From Paenibacillus sp. SZ31 (GTDB lineage: Bacteria; Bacillota; Bacilli; Paenibacillales; Paenibacillaceae): DNA of 64,000 nucleotides. Position 1 is the stretch's first letter, and each line of letters begins with the position of its first letter. This document shows, piece after piece, positions 53,556-62,548 of the stretch. Location of the stretch: the NCBI RefSeq assembly GCF_012912005.1, contig NZ_JABBEA010000008.1:1-64000 (forward strand). The letters are read 5' to 3'. The translations under genes were made by a program, and so were the position numbers. The notes below the pieces were generated by a model. The model had not been told where the DNA came from. It searched no databases and saw only the letters and a list, made by a program, of their open reading frames with translations.

Positions 53556-54461
53556 TTACTTGTTTTCGCTTTGATCCGCAGGAGCAGATTCGGACAGATA
53601 CGTCCAGCTTTCCTTTTGGACCACCAATCCGTCCTTCATCAATTTGCCCAAGGCACGTTTGAATGCAGACTTACTGATGCCAAAACGCTGCTTGATGATA
53701 TCCGGCGGAGTTGCATCCGAGTAAGGCATGCCGCCCATAGGACGCTCTTTCATAAAGGCGAGCAGCTTGTCTGCATCTTCGTTACGTCCAACTTGTTTGA
53801 GTTGAGTCATAGCCAGATTCACACGTCCGTCTTCACGTACCAGTGTCACCCGACATTTAACCTTCTCACCTAGACGAAGCATATGGCTACGTTCAGATGA
53901 ATGAATCATACCAATCGCGCCAAAGCCCAGTACACCGCCTTCTACAAGTACAAACGTACCCATCTGCAGTGGCTTGTATACCGTCGCTTCAACCCACTCG
54001 TTTAACCATGAAGTTGGAGCATGGAAAGACAATGGTGAAAGCTCACGTTCCCCGGCCAATTTGGCACGCAGACGTCCCTGCTTGTCATGTTCCATGATTA
54101 CAAAGACTTCATCCCCCACTTGAGGACGCAGTTCTTCCAGTTCAGGCAATTCACGAATAGGAAGCAGCAATTGCCGTCCAAGTCCCATTTCCAGGAAACA
54201 GCCCAGTCGTGGGTGAACATCAGCCACAACCAGTCGTGCCATTTCGCCAAGCATGAGATAAGGTTTTTTCATCGTTACGGCCAGACGATCTTCGGTATCA
54301 AAGAATACAAATACCTCAAGCGTCTCACCAATTTTAATATCCCGCGTTAACTCGGTGTAGTGAAGCAGTACATCTTCCGATCCTGTCGTCAAAAAGAAGC
54401 CAAACGGAGACACTTCACGTGAAACCGGCAAAGAGACGACTGTTCCAGCAATCAAACTCAT
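53556..54461 (-). CDS. cvfB: RNA-binding protein CvfB (S1-domain, winged helix)
   Basis: CvfB-type proteins bind RNA and affect virulence and expression in Gram-positives. The 301-residue protein has three S1-like modules (about 1-65, 65-140, 150-215; e.g. SREVSPFGFFLTTGSEDVLL and GMIHSSERSHMLRLGEKVKCR) and a C-terminal winged helix (about 230-295; ISKSAFKRALGKLMKDGLV). The ATG overlaps the rsfS stop by 4 nt. In Bacillus the gene (yitL) is elsewhere, so this is a difference in local order. Confidence 0.9.
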   Translation of the reverse strand: MSLIAGTVVSLPVSREVSPFGFFLTTGSEDVLLHYTELTRDIKIGETLEVFVFFDTEDRLAVTMKKPYLMLGEMARLVVADVHPRLGCFLEMGLGRQLLLPIRELPELEELRPQVGDEVFVIMEHDKQGRLRAKLAGERELSPLSFHAPTSWLNEWVEATVYKPLQMGTFVLVEGGVLGFGAIGMIHSSERSHMLRLGEKVKCRVTLVREDGRVNLAMTQLKQVGRNEDADKLLAFMKERPMGGMPYSDATPPDIIKQRFGISKSAFKRALGKLMKDGLVVQKESWTYLSESAPADQSENK

Positions 54462-54805
54462 ACAGTTTCCACCACTTTGGCATCAGACCATAGTCGTTCA
54501 ATGTTGTAGTATTCACGCTCGTCACGGTGGAAGATATGAACAACAACATCGCCCATGTCCATCAATACCCAACGTGCGGAATCCATACCTTCGATACCTT
54601 TGATCGTCGCTCCGGCTGCATGAGCCTGTTTGCGAATTTCAGTAGCAATGGCCTGTACCTGTGTATCGGAATTCCCGTGACAAATAACAAAATAATCCGC
54701 CACCAGAGAAACATTAATCAGATCCAACGCTACAATATTGGATGCCTTTTTGTCGTCAGCGGCAGCAACCGCCATATTCATAAGTTCTTTCGATGATACT
54801 GTCAT
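54458..54805 (-). CDS. rsfS: Ribosome silencing factor RsfS
   Basis: RsfS binds L14 and blocks subunit joining under nutrient limitation. The 115-residue protein has KASNIVALDLINVSLVADYF and the characteristic GMDSARWVLMDMGDVVVHIF, then REYYNIERLW. ATG with GGAGG 7 nt upstream. The 76 bp between yqeK and rsfS hold a hairpin. Confidence 0.95.
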   Translation of the reverse strand: MTVSSKELMNMAVAAADDKKASNIVALDLINVSLVADYFVICHGNSDTQVQAIATEIRKQAHAAGATIKGIEGMDSARWVLMDMGDVVVHIFHRDEREYYNIERLWSDAKVVETV

Positions 54806-54834
54806 GAACCAACCTCCATAATCTATATTTGTGT

Positions 54835-54876
54835 GTTCAAAAAGATCCTTCGTAATCAAAAGTGGACTTTTTGAAC
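54835..54876 (-). other. Intergenic hairpin between yqeK and rsfS
   Basis: GTTCAAAAAG pairs with CTTTTTGAAC around a 22-base loop. A half copy of the same motif (GTGTTCAAAAAG) occurs at about 960-975 next to sbcC. It lies in the 5' leader of rsfS and has no T-tract as a terminator. Confidence 0.5.
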
Positions 54877-54881
54877 AACCT

Positions 54882-55448
54882 CTATAATTGTGCAATTAAG
54901 TCATTCCGCGACAGCATGGTCAAAGGATAAATGACACGTCGTTGCGAGATCAGCAAGCTGATCGTCGAATCGAATCCGGCAATTAAACCTTCCTCCAGAC
55001 TACGTTCAGCCTGTTCGCGAATGTGATCCACTCCCGGGAAATCTCGTCCCGGTTCAATGTAATCGGCAAGACATACCACTTTGTCCAGCAAGCTCATGCC
55101 TACCCGACCCGACGTATGCCACCGGATAGCATTAATAACTTCGGAATCCGTTACACCGTAATCACGCTTGGCTACAAAAGCACCGACTTCGGAATGCCAG
55201 AGCTGCTTGTCATGTTGCAGAAGTTCCTGGTTTAATCCGTTATCACGGATGACCGCTTCCATCTCCGCTACGGGCCAGTACTTCGCCACATCATGCAATA
55301 TCGCTGCCAGATCTGCTTTCACAGGATCAGCACCGTATTTTTCAGCCAACATCACTGACGATTCCATTACACCCAGTGTATGCTTCCAGCGTTTTTCCGG
55401 CATTTGTCCGGATACGGCTTGAATCAGTTCATCACGGCTTAGTGCCAT
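54882..55448 (-). CDS. yqeK: YqeK, HD-domain diadenosine tetraphosphatase type
   Basis: A 188-residue HD-domain hydrolase. Motifs: LGVMESSVMLAEKYG with a His at the first strand, ADLAAILHDVAKYWP (HD pair), and later IRWHTSGRVGMS. Members hydrolyse Ap4A symmetrically. The start overlaps the nadD end by 17 nt, so the two are coupled. Confidence 0.92.
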   Translation of the reverse strand: MALSRDELIQAVSGQMPEKRWKHTLGVMESSVMLAEKYGADPVKADLAAILHDVAKYWPVAEMEAVIRDNGLNQELLQHDKQLWHSEVGAFVAKRDYGVTDSEVINAIRWHTSGRVGMSLLDKVVCLADYIEPGRDFPGVDHIREQAERSLEEGLIAGFDSTISLLISQRRVIYPLTMLSRNDLIAQL

Positions 55449-56022
55449 ATAAACCGCTCCTTACAATGTATTGGTGCACTTCATCAGGAATCATGAAGCG
55501 TACCGAATGTCCTTTGGCTAGACGTCTGCGTACGGCTGTCGATGAAATATCCACCAAGGGCATCTCGGCTAATAGGACCCGATCCTGTAACTCGTCTGGT
55601 AGATCATCCAGATGTAACTGGAAGCCCGGCCGACCAACCCCAATAAAGGTTAGGCGTTCGGCAAGTTCTTCAATCTGCTCCCATTTGGGAAGATAGTTCA
55701 CCATATCCGCCCCAATTATGAAATAGAATTCATGTTCAGGATGGCGACGCCACAGTTCCTTCATCGTATCGATTGTATAAGACACTCCGCCCAGTTCCAT
55801 CTCGATGCCCAGCACCTCATATTGCTGCACACCCTTCACAGCCGCTTCCGTCATATCGAGACGTTGCTGTCCCGAAGCTCCGGCTCCGCGCTTGTGAGGT
55901 GGAACATGGGAAGGCATGAACCAGATCTCATCCAGTGCATGCGAATCCCTTGCCGCCTCTGCTGCCAGAAGGTGTCCCATGTGGATCGGATCAAACGTAC
56001 CACCCATGATGCCGATCTTCAC
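55432..56022 (-). CDS. nadD: Nicotinate-nucleotide adenylyltransferase NadD
   Basis: NadD adenylates nicotinate mononucleotide in NAD synthesis. The 196-residue protein has GGTFDPIHMGHLL (nucleotidyltransferase HxGH) and ISSTAVRRRL. I take the second GTG (VKIGIMGG) as the start, because GGGAG is 10 nt upstream and homologues begin MKIG. The first GTG, three codons earlier, is only 1 nt from that site. Confidence 0.94.
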   Translation of the reverse strand: MKIGIMGGTFDPIHMGHLLAAEAARDSHALDEIWFMPSHVPPHKRGAGASGQQRLDMTEAAVKGVQQYEVLGIEMELGGVSYTIDTMKELWRRHPEHEFYFIIGADMVNYLPKWEQIEELAERLTFIGVGRPGFQLHLDDLPDELQDRVLLAEMPLVDISSTAVRRRLAKGHSVRFMIPDEVHQYIVRSGLYGTKP

Positions 56023-56037
56023 CCGCGTCACGCTCCC

Positions 56038-56331
56038 TTATCTAGGTAGTTCGATTTGTTTGTTATCGCGAGATTCTTTGTACAGGATGATTGTGTTACC
56101 GATGAGTTGTACAAGCTCACTTCCCGTTTCACGGGCAACTTCTTCTGCCATCTCTTTTCTGTCCTCGTCATTGTTGTTCAACACTTGCACTTTCATCAAT
56201 TCGCGCTTCTCAATCGCATCTTCGATGTGACGGAACAGGTGCTCGTTGGTTCCACCTTTACCAATCTGAAATACAGGGGTCAGGTGATGTGCCTGTGACC
56301 GCAAAAAGCGCTTTTGTTTACCGTTTAACAT
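56038..56331 (-). CDS. yhbY: RNA-binding protein YhbY (CRM domain)
   Basis: A 97-residue CRM-domain protein involved in pre-50S assembly. It shows MLNGKQKRFLRSQAHHLTPV, then QIGKGGTNE (GKGG loop) and VQLIGNTIILYKES. ATG after GGAG. Between aroE and yhbY, a GC-rich hairpin (about 56358-56394) has no T-tract. Counterpart of Bacillus yqeI. Confidence 0.93.
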   Translation of the reverse strand: MLNGKQKRFLRSQAHHLTPVFQIGKGGTNEHLFRHIEDAIEKRELMKVQVLNNNDEDRKEMAEEVARETGSELVQLIGNTIILYKESRDNKQIELPR

Positions 56332-56357
56332 GAATACTCCATACTCCTTATGTTGAG

Positions 56358-56394
56358 CAGGCCCTGATTGACAGTTAAAAGTCTGTCCGGGCCT
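56358..56394 (-). other. Hairpin between aroE and yhbY
   Basis: CAGGCCC-GACAG pairs with CTGTC-GGGCCTG, with no adjacent T-tract. It may be a processing or stability site in the operon transcript, and lies 27 bp before the yhbY start. Confidence 0.5.
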
Positions 56395-56413
56395 GACCAT
56401 TCAATTATTATTT

Positions 56414-57283
56414 TCACACTTCAAAACTATTTAGTACAGCTCGTCTCATCGTCTTCACTGGAGCCGGAATGCCGAGCCAATGCTCAAAGGCCACTGCGCC
56501 CTGGTATACAAACATACCCAGACCACCGTGCACCGTGCATCCGCGTAATCGCGATTCCCGAAGCAGACGGGTTTCCAGCGGATTGTAGATCAGATCACTC
56601 ACCGCTGCTCCTTCACGGATCAGTGTGGGATCAACCGGTACGTCATCAACATGTGGATGCATTCCGGCAGCCGTTGTGTTAATAACAATATCAGCCGTAG
56701 CCAGTACCATCGCAGCGTCTTCCATGCCACTACCCGAGATTTCTCCCAAGCCGTGGCCCCGTAAATCCGCAGCAAGTGCAATAGCTCTCTCCGCTGTACG
56801 ATTCAGAATGTGGATCTGCTTAGGCTTCTCCAGTGCAAGTGCGTATATAACGCCTCTCGCCGCTCCACCTGCGCCCAGGACAGCAATACGTTTGCCCGCA
56901 AGCTCCGGCACAGCCTCTTCCTTCAGTGATCGGACATAGCCAATACCATCGGTATTGTACCCTGTCAGTGTTCCACCTTCATTGACGATGGTATTCACCG
57001 CACCAATCAGGCGAGCACTTTCATCGATCACATCCAGATACTGCATCACCTGCTCTTTGTGCGGGATGGTGACATTGACGCCACGATAGCCCAATGCCAC
57101 AATTCCCCGAACTGCCGCTTCCAGTTGATCCGGATGAACATGCAGTGGCATATACATTCCATTCACTCCTGCAGCCTGCAGAGCCACATTGTGCATTGCC
57201 GGAGACTTGGAGTGAGCAATAGGATCACCCATAACACCAAGCAACACGGGAAGTGAAGAGTTGAATTTGTTCTGCTCAGACAT
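56414..57283 (-). CDS. aroE: Shikimate dehydrogenase AroE
   Basis: AroE reduces 3-dehydroshikimate to shikimate. The 289-residue protein has the substrate motif GDPIAHSKSPAMHN, VTIPHKE, VNTIVNEGG and GYNTDGIGY, with the NADP Rossmann GAGGAARGVIYAL and NRT. Part of the yqe cluster as in Bacillus (aroD/yqeI region). Confidence 0.96.
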   Translation of the reverse strand: MSEQNKFNSSLPVLLGVMGDPIAHSKSPAMHNVALQAAGVNGMYMPLHVHPDQLEAAVRGIVALGYRGVNVTIPHKEQVMQYLDVIDESARLIGAVNTIVNEGGTLTGYNTDGIGYVRSLKEEAVPELAGKRIAVLGAGGAARGVIYALALEKPKQIHILNRTAERAIALAADLRGHGLGEISGSGMEDAAMVLATADIVINTTAAGMHPHVDDVPVDPTLIREGAAVSDLIYNPLETRLLRESRLRGCTVHGGLGMFVYQGAVAFEHWLGIPAPVKTMRRAVLNSFEV

Positions 57284-57325
57284 AGGTCCGCCTCCGATCC
57301 ATCTGATGTACAGCTTCTGAGATTA

Positions 57326-58453
57326 CTAGATCAAGGATGGGCGGATCTGTACACGAATGCCTTTAGGCGCATGAACAGCAACCAGTGCTCCAACATCACC
57401 ATTTACCTTAATCCAGCCCAGACCCGAGATGAATACATCCGATTGACTGCCGCGTTTGATGCGGAATTCATGTCTGGTCCATTCAGCCATCTCTGCTGCA
57501 TCCTCACGGGTTGGTGGAGACAATAATTCTCCCAGGTGGTCGCGGTACAGGTCATCTGCACGCTCCAGCTTCGTCCGGTGAATATCAAGCGCAGTGCTGA
57601 TAAAACAAGTGAACGACTGGCGATCACCTTCAACAAAGTCGAATCGAGCCATGCCGCCGAAGAACAGCGTCTGACCGGAATTCAACTGATAAACAGCGGG
57701 TTTAAGCGGTTTTTCCGGCATGATGGCAGCAAGATCCTTACGTGAGACAATCTCGCTGAAACGCCAAGGATACACGATTCCAGGCGTATCAATGATATAT
57801 TTTCCATCATCCAGCGGAATGTTCACCATATCCAGCGTCGTTCCCGGATAACGGGACGTGGTCAGTTCCTGCTCCAGATCGCTGTAATCACGGATCAGAC
57901 GGTTAATCAGTGTGGATTTGCCCACATTGGTACCGCCAACCACGTACACGTCACGATCTTCGCGATACGTTCCCACGAGCTCAAGCAGTCGGTCGAAGCC
58001 CTGATTTTGCTTCGCACTGCACAAGACTACATCCACTGTGCGCAAACCTTGTTCTTTGGCTTGCTTTTGTACCCAGTTGCGAACCTTATTCCAGTTAGTT
58101 ACTTTCGGAAGCAAGTCCGTTTTGTTCACAGCAAGCAATACTGGATTGTTGCCTACAAAACGTTGCAGTCCAGAGATAATACTGCCATCAAAGTCAAACA
58201 AATCAACGATATGGATGACAAGTGCATCCTTATCCCCGATTTTGCTAAGCAGCGCCAGGAATTCGTCCTGATCCACCGTAACGGATGATGACTCATTGTA
58301 GTTTTTGATACGGAAACAGCGCTGGCATATAACCGGTTCACGATCCAGTGCCTTCTCGGGGATAAACCCTGGTAATTCCGAATTTTCTGTTTGCAGATGC
58401 ACGCCGCATCCGCTGCACCTTACGGCAAGATTGCCGTTATGCGGTTCTGTCAT
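57326..58453 (-). CDS. yqeH: Ribosome biogenesis GTPase YqeH
   Basis: YqeH is a circularly permuted GTPase needed for 30S assembly. The 375-residue protein has an N-terminal zinc finger (Cys13, Cys16, Cys43, Cys46), then the G motifs in permuted order: NKTD (110-113), SAK (146-148), GGTNVGKS (173-180) and DTPG (222-225). A C-terminal domain follows. The ATG overlaps the yqeG stop (ATGA). Confidence 0.96.
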   Translation of the reverse strand: MTEPHNGNLAVRCSGCGVHLQTENSELPGFIPEKALDREPVICQRCFRIKNYNESSSVTVDQDEFLALLSKIGDKDALVIHIVDLFDFDGSIISGLQRFVGNNPVLLAVNKTDLLPKVTNWNKVRNWVQKQAKEQGLRTVDVVLCSAKQNQGFDRLLELVGTYREDRDVYVVGGTNVGKSTLINRLIRDYSDLEQELTTSRYPGTTLDMVNIPLDDGKYIIDTPGIVYPWRFSEIVSRKDLAAIMPEKPLKPAVYQLNSGQTLFFGGMARFDFVEGDRQSFTCFISTALDIHRTKLERADDLYRDHLGELLSPPTREDAAEMAEWTRHEFRIKRGSQSDVFISGLGWIKVNGDVGALVAVHAPKGIRVQIRPSLI

Positions 58454-58977
58454 TTCTTCTTTTCCTCCTCAAGCCATAAGCCTTTCCTGCGTAAACTCGT
58501 TAGAGCAATCCGTTCCACGCGCCGATTGAAGCGGGTCATAAATCCTTCGTCCCCAATGGAGATTGGCAGTACCAGAACGGTATATAACCCCATTCGGTTC
58601 CCTCCATAGACGTCGGTAAGCATCTGATCGCCTACTACAATCGTTTTTTCAGGAGATAACTCCATCATTTTCATTGCTCTACGAAACGGTACATTCGATG
58701 GTTTGCGTGCACTATGCACAAACTGGATATCCAGCGGGGTCGCAAACAGGGATACACGATTCAAATTGTTATTGGACACAATCATCAGCTTGAAACCGGC
58801 CTCTTTCACACGTGCAAACCATTCAATCAGTTCGGGCGTAGCGTCAGGGGCTTTGGCTCCAACGAGTGTGTTATCCAGATCAGTTATAATTCCACGGTAG
58901 CCTTGAGCGTACAGCTCTTCCAGATTAATGTCAAAAACCGTGTCTACACGCAGCTTGGGCATTAACATTTTAAACAA
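58450..58977 (-). CDS. yqeG: YqeG family HAD phosphatase
   Basis: A HAD IIIA-type phosphatase of 175 residues with motif I DLDNTLVGA, motif II SNN, and GDQMLTDVYGGNRMG at the end of the core. I take the TTG start (giving MFKMLMPKLRVD) because GAGGTG is 6 nt upstream; the longer frame has no site. In vivo substrates of the family are uncertain. It is the first gene of yqeG-yqeH-aroE-yhbY-nadD-yqeK-rsfS. Confidence 0.9.
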   Translation of the reverse strand: MFKMLMPKLRVDTVFDINLEELYAQGYRGIITDLDNTLVGAKAPDATPELIEWFARVKEAGFKLMIVSNNNLNRVSLFATPLDIQFVHSARKPSNVPFRRAMKMMELSPEKTIVVGDQMLTDVYGGNRMGLYTVLVLPISIGDEGFMTRFNRRVERIALTSLRRKGLWLEEEKKK

Positions 58978-59076
58978 AGAAGTCACCTCAGTTTCATACG
59001 ACACACTATATCACAAATCCGTCTTTCCTGAAAATGCATACAGCGCCTGATGGCATAGGAAAAAAGGAAAAACGGG

Positions 59077-59097
59077 ACGGGCAACAACTATGCCCGT
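59077..59097 (-). terminator. Terminator overlapping the end of the transglutaminase gene
   Basis: ACGGGCA pairs with TGCCCGT around a seven-base loop that contains the stop codon of the upstream gene. Minus-strand T-rich sequence follows. Confidence 0.7.
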
Positions 59098-61301
59098 TCC
59101 GCTTTCAGTTCCTTCCGCAGCTTCAAGGCGGTCTGATAGACGCCTTTCCAGTCGTCGGCAGTTACGGACGCTGGACTGTAGCGCGTCTGTTCAAACTTCG
59201 TGAGAAGCTCATGCAAGGTAGCTTCTGCAGCCGGTTTGGTCTGGCTCCAGCGGGTTACCGATTCACGAAGTGTTTCGTCTCCGCTCCGGGTCAGTCCTTT
59301 GCGTTTCACATATTGAATCCAACGCTCGGTCTCTGCCACCACCTTCTGTTCAGGGGTGAGCGGTCCACCTGTCCGCAAACGAAGCAGGAGGAATCGCATG
59401 GAGAAACGATTACGCCAGAACATATATGCTACCCACAATACAATAATGGCTCCTGCAGCCCAGATAATAAAAGTCGGGATGGCAGACGATGCCTGCTCAG
59501 GTGCAGGGGTCTGCTCTTCCTCTTGTACCGGCTCCTCTTCTGGCTGTTCTTCAGGCTCATCTACAGGCTGTACATCAGGCTGTTCCGTGAGCAGCGGCAT
59601 ATCAAAGCCCGGCGTTGCTTCAACGGGAATCCAGCCATACTCACCAAAGTAAACCTCTGCCCAGGAGTGTGCATCTGCATTCGTAACGGTGTAGGTCGTC
59701 TCAATCTCTGCGCCAGGTTGACGCGGGGCCTGCATGTCCGAATTCAGAGACAGTTGTCCAGGCGCATAACCTTTAACCCACCTTGCAGGAATGCCCTCCG
59801 AGCGCGCCATCATTACAAGCGCAGTAGAGAAGTAGTCACAGTAGCCTTCCATAATATCGAACAGGAAGCCTTCCACAAAGTCGCTGCTTACTTTTCGAGA
59901 TAAATCCGGATTGTTCGTGTATTCAAAATTAGTTTGTAAATAGTTTTGCAGTAATGCCACTTTTTCATACGGGGTATTCGCAGACGCCGTTATCTCGGCT
60001 GCCAGATCCGAAACCCGGTTAGGGAAACGGGATGGTAACTGCAAGTACATATCCTCTGCGGGATTACTGTTATACAGATCATCAAAAGACTTCGTACGAA
60101 GCTCATCTTCCACAATCACAGGGGCTTCAGATACGATGGTGTATGTCTTGGGATACTGTGGTTGCTGACGGTCTGTCACCACATGCAGTTCAGCCTGTTC
60201 GCCATTCCACAGCATACGTTCCGTTCTATCCTCACCGTTAATCGAACTCACTTCAGAGATCGAATAAGCACCAAAGAGAATCGGATAGACGTTATCATTC
60301 AGCATCGTTACGTTCTGAGTTACTTGTTTGGTATTCACATTACCGGATTCTTGGTTCTCCAGAGGCTGTCCTGCTTCAACATTCTCTGTCGCACCCCGTC
60401 CACGGTCATCCCAGCCTGTGCCTGTATACTCTGCACGTGTCTCACCGCGCCAGTAACTACGCTCATTGGTCGTGACAGACATGACAGGGGTATAGTCGAA
60501 GTTGAATCCTCCACCAAGCTGATTGTCTTCCCTGCTGTATCCCGATTCAGTAGCCGCCGGGATATCAAGGCTTCCGTTACCAGCCTGACTTGTGGAAGTT
60601 CCGGTATAGTTACGCCAAGCCGTATATGGGTCCGTCAAGGTGGGTGGAATCTCCGGCATATTGACGCTGGCCACAATAATCAAAGAAAAGATAATGGCAA
60701 TATTGGCCAGGATTTTATAAGGATAACGGATGATTCGTTTCCAACCTTGTGGATACTGTAGCTGATAGTTACGGAAATGCTGACATACGAGCCATCCCAT
60801 CCCCGCAAACATCACCCACGCGATTTCAATCCAGAGTGGAATCTGTGTGAACGAATCGAGAATCCCCATCGAAATGATGTTGACACCCAGAAAAACAAGA
60901 ATGCGACGTGTTGTGGTCACGAGGCGAAGGGCAGCTTCAAGCATCACCCATGCACACAGGGAGAACCAGATGTACGGCGTCATGTGTAATATGAATTGCT
61001 CCGCTCGGTCCGTTAAAGAGCCATAAGGGATGTATACCGTATAATCAATTAGCGTTTTATGCAAAATGTAACCAACAACGACTGCCTTGACGATCGCCCG
61101 ATAGATCGTTTTGAAGGGCAGAATGACCTCCAGCACACTGACCGCTGCAAGTGTCCATAACACCAGAGAAGTTGTCTCCGTGTACCAGGATTCCTGCGTA
61201 AATGAAATCCACTGCATTCCAATCAGGAAAATCCAGAGCAATGATGCTGCATGATACCAGGATCGTTTGCCTGCAATACTTTCATTTCCTTTTGAACTCA
61301 T
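59088..61301 (-). CDS. Transglutaminase-like membrane protein (TgpA type)
   Basis: A 737-residue membrane protein with about six N-terminal transmembrane helices, an external transglutaminase-like domain, another transmembrane helix (about 618-638) and a C-terminal DUF4129-type cytosolic tail. The thiol site GYCDYFSTALVMMARSEG (near residue 485) and DAHSWAEVYFGEYGW (near 540) are present. A Glu/Pro/Gln-rich linker precedes the last helix. ATG with GGAGG upstream, overlapping the DUF58 stop. The MoxR-DUF58-TgpA set is a common module whose role is unclear; envelope or protein maturation is likely. Confidence 0.9.
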   Translation of the reverse strand: MSSKGNESIAGKRSWYHAASLLWIFLIGMQWISFTQESWYTETTSLVLWTLAAVSVLEVILPFKTIYRAIVKAVVVGYILHKTLIDYTVYIPYGSLTDRAEQFILHMTPYIWFSLCAWVMLEAALRLVTTTRRILVFLGVNIISMGILDSFTQIPLWIEIAWVMFAGMGWLVCQHFRNYQLQYPQGWKRIIRYPYKILANIAIIFSLIIVASVNMPEIPPTLTDPYTAWRNYTGTSTSQAGNGSLDIPAATESGYSREDNQLGGGFNFDYTPVMSVTTNERSYWRGETRAEYTGTGWDDRGRGATENVEAGQPLENQESGNVNTKQVTQNVTMLNDNVYPILFGAYSISEVSSINGEDRTERMLWNGEQAELHVVTDRQQPQYPKTYTIVSEAPVIVEDELRTKSFDDLYNSNPAEDMYLQLPSRFPNRVSDLAAEITASANTPYEKVALLQNYLQTNFEYTNNPDLSRKVSSDFVEGFLFDIMEGYCDYFSTALVMMARSEGIPARWVKGYAPGQLSLNSDMQAPRQPGAEIETTYTVTNADAHSWAEVYFGEYGWIPVEATPGFDMPLLTEQPDVQPVDEPEEQPEEEPVQEEEQTPAPEQASSAIPTFIIWAAGAIIVLWVAYMFWRNRFSMRFLLLRLRTGGPLTPEQKVVAETERWIQYVKRKGLTRSGDETLRESVTRWSQTKPAAEATLHELLTKFEQTRYSPASVTADDWKGVYQTALKLRKELKAERA

Positions 61302-62545
61302 ACAGAACCTCCCCCCATCACCGTTGGAAGCTCCTGCAAGTGAGAAACCGTGAATGACCTTGTGCCTCTTCCACGCAACATAGCATTCCACTCCGCACTG
61401 CGGCGGGATTCACTGGTATCGATCAGAATATGACATGGCGTCATGCCCCGCGTATCGGCCCAGCGTAACAGTTCCAATATTTTTTCATCCTTCTGGGGAG
61501 AAATCACAACAAAGTAAGCTCCCTGAGGCAGTTGACGTGCGATTCTTTCCACGCCGGGCAACAGATGGGTATCCTGACCGTTATATTGAATATCCACCAG
61601 ATGATGCATCATCTTCTGTCGTTCCAGCAGACTTTCACTGGGGGCCATAAAGGATGTCTCCTCTGACAATGTCAATAAGCCCATCCCCATCCGTTCCCTG
61701 GCACCATACTCCAGCAGAGAAGCAGCAGTAGACACGGCAATTTCGAATGCTTCCCCATGTTCATAACTTGCTGCCAGCGCATCGAGAACCAGAATGGTTT
61801 TCGGTACAGACTCATGCTCGAACTCCTTGGATTTCCAGTTCCCCGTCTTCGCCGTAGCATTCCAGTGAATGCGGGAAAGTCGATCTCCGTATACATAGTC
61901 ACGTACACCATTGATCTGGGTCGTCTCTCTACGCGAGCGGGTTAGAGCTGTCTGCGGACCAGCTAACCGTGATTTGCGGTCGTAGAGCTGCCAATATGGA
62001 ATAAATACTGTTCTTGGCAGTACTCGAAACTCACCTTTGGCCTTAAACTTTCCGCGATGTTCAATCAGTCCAAATATGTCCTCACTGGCACATTCTGTTT
62101 CCGAAAAAACATACTTGCCCCGCTCAAGTGGCGGTGTCTGGAAAGACAGCACGCCATTTCCTCGCATATTGGGAATCAAACTTTCTTTAAATGACCAGGA
62201 TTCTCCGTTATGCCGGTGCAGCATTTCACGTACTACCACATAGGGAAGCGGGAGGAATCCCGGAATCGTCAGACTCAGCTGTACTTGAACCTGGTCACCT
62301 GCATGCAGCAGTTCTTCGTGGTCCAGACCAGAGGATAGCTTACGTACTCCTTGAGCACGTCTTACTCCGCTAAATCCAGCAATGGCAAGGTACACACAGA
62401 GCAGGGTAACCATCGACAGCAACATGAGTGATGTCTTCCCGCCCTGAAACAAAACATAAGCCAGACAGCACATCCACACCATTGCGATGCTCCATACGCG
62501 TGGGTGGCGCAGCCCTCTATTGACTGTACTCAAAAGCGGCTTCAT
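61298..62545 (-). CDS. DUF58 domain protein
   Basis: A 415-residue membrane-anchored protein with two N-terminal helices (about 18-58) and a von Willebrand-like DUF58 domain marked by GVRDYVYGDRLSRIHWNATAKTG. Usually partnered with a MoxR ATPase. It starts 3 nt after moxR and overlaps the next gene. Probably a complex partner linking MoxR to a membrane substrate; this is family inference. Confidence 0.88.
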   Translation of the reverse strand: MKPLLSTVNRGLRHPRVWSIAMVWMCCLAYVLFQGGKTSLMLLSMVTLLCVYLAIAGFSGVRRAQGVRKLSSGLDHEELLHAGDQVQVQLSLTIPGFLPLPYVVVREMLHRHNGESWSFKESLIPNMRGNGVLSFQTPPLERGKYVFSETECASEDIFGLIEHRGKFKAKGEFRVLPRTVFIPYWQLYDRKSRLAGPQTALTRSRRETTQINGVRDYVYGDRLSRIHWNATAKTGNWKSKEFEHESVPKTILVLDALAASYEHGEAFEIAVSTAASLLEYGARERMGMGLLTLSEETSFMAPSESLLERQKMMHHLVDIQYNGQDTHLLPGVERIARQLPQGAYFVVISPQKDEKILELLRWADTRGMTPCHILIDTSESRRSAEWNAMLRGRGTRSFTVSHLQELPTVMGGGSV

Positions 62546-62548
62546 AAA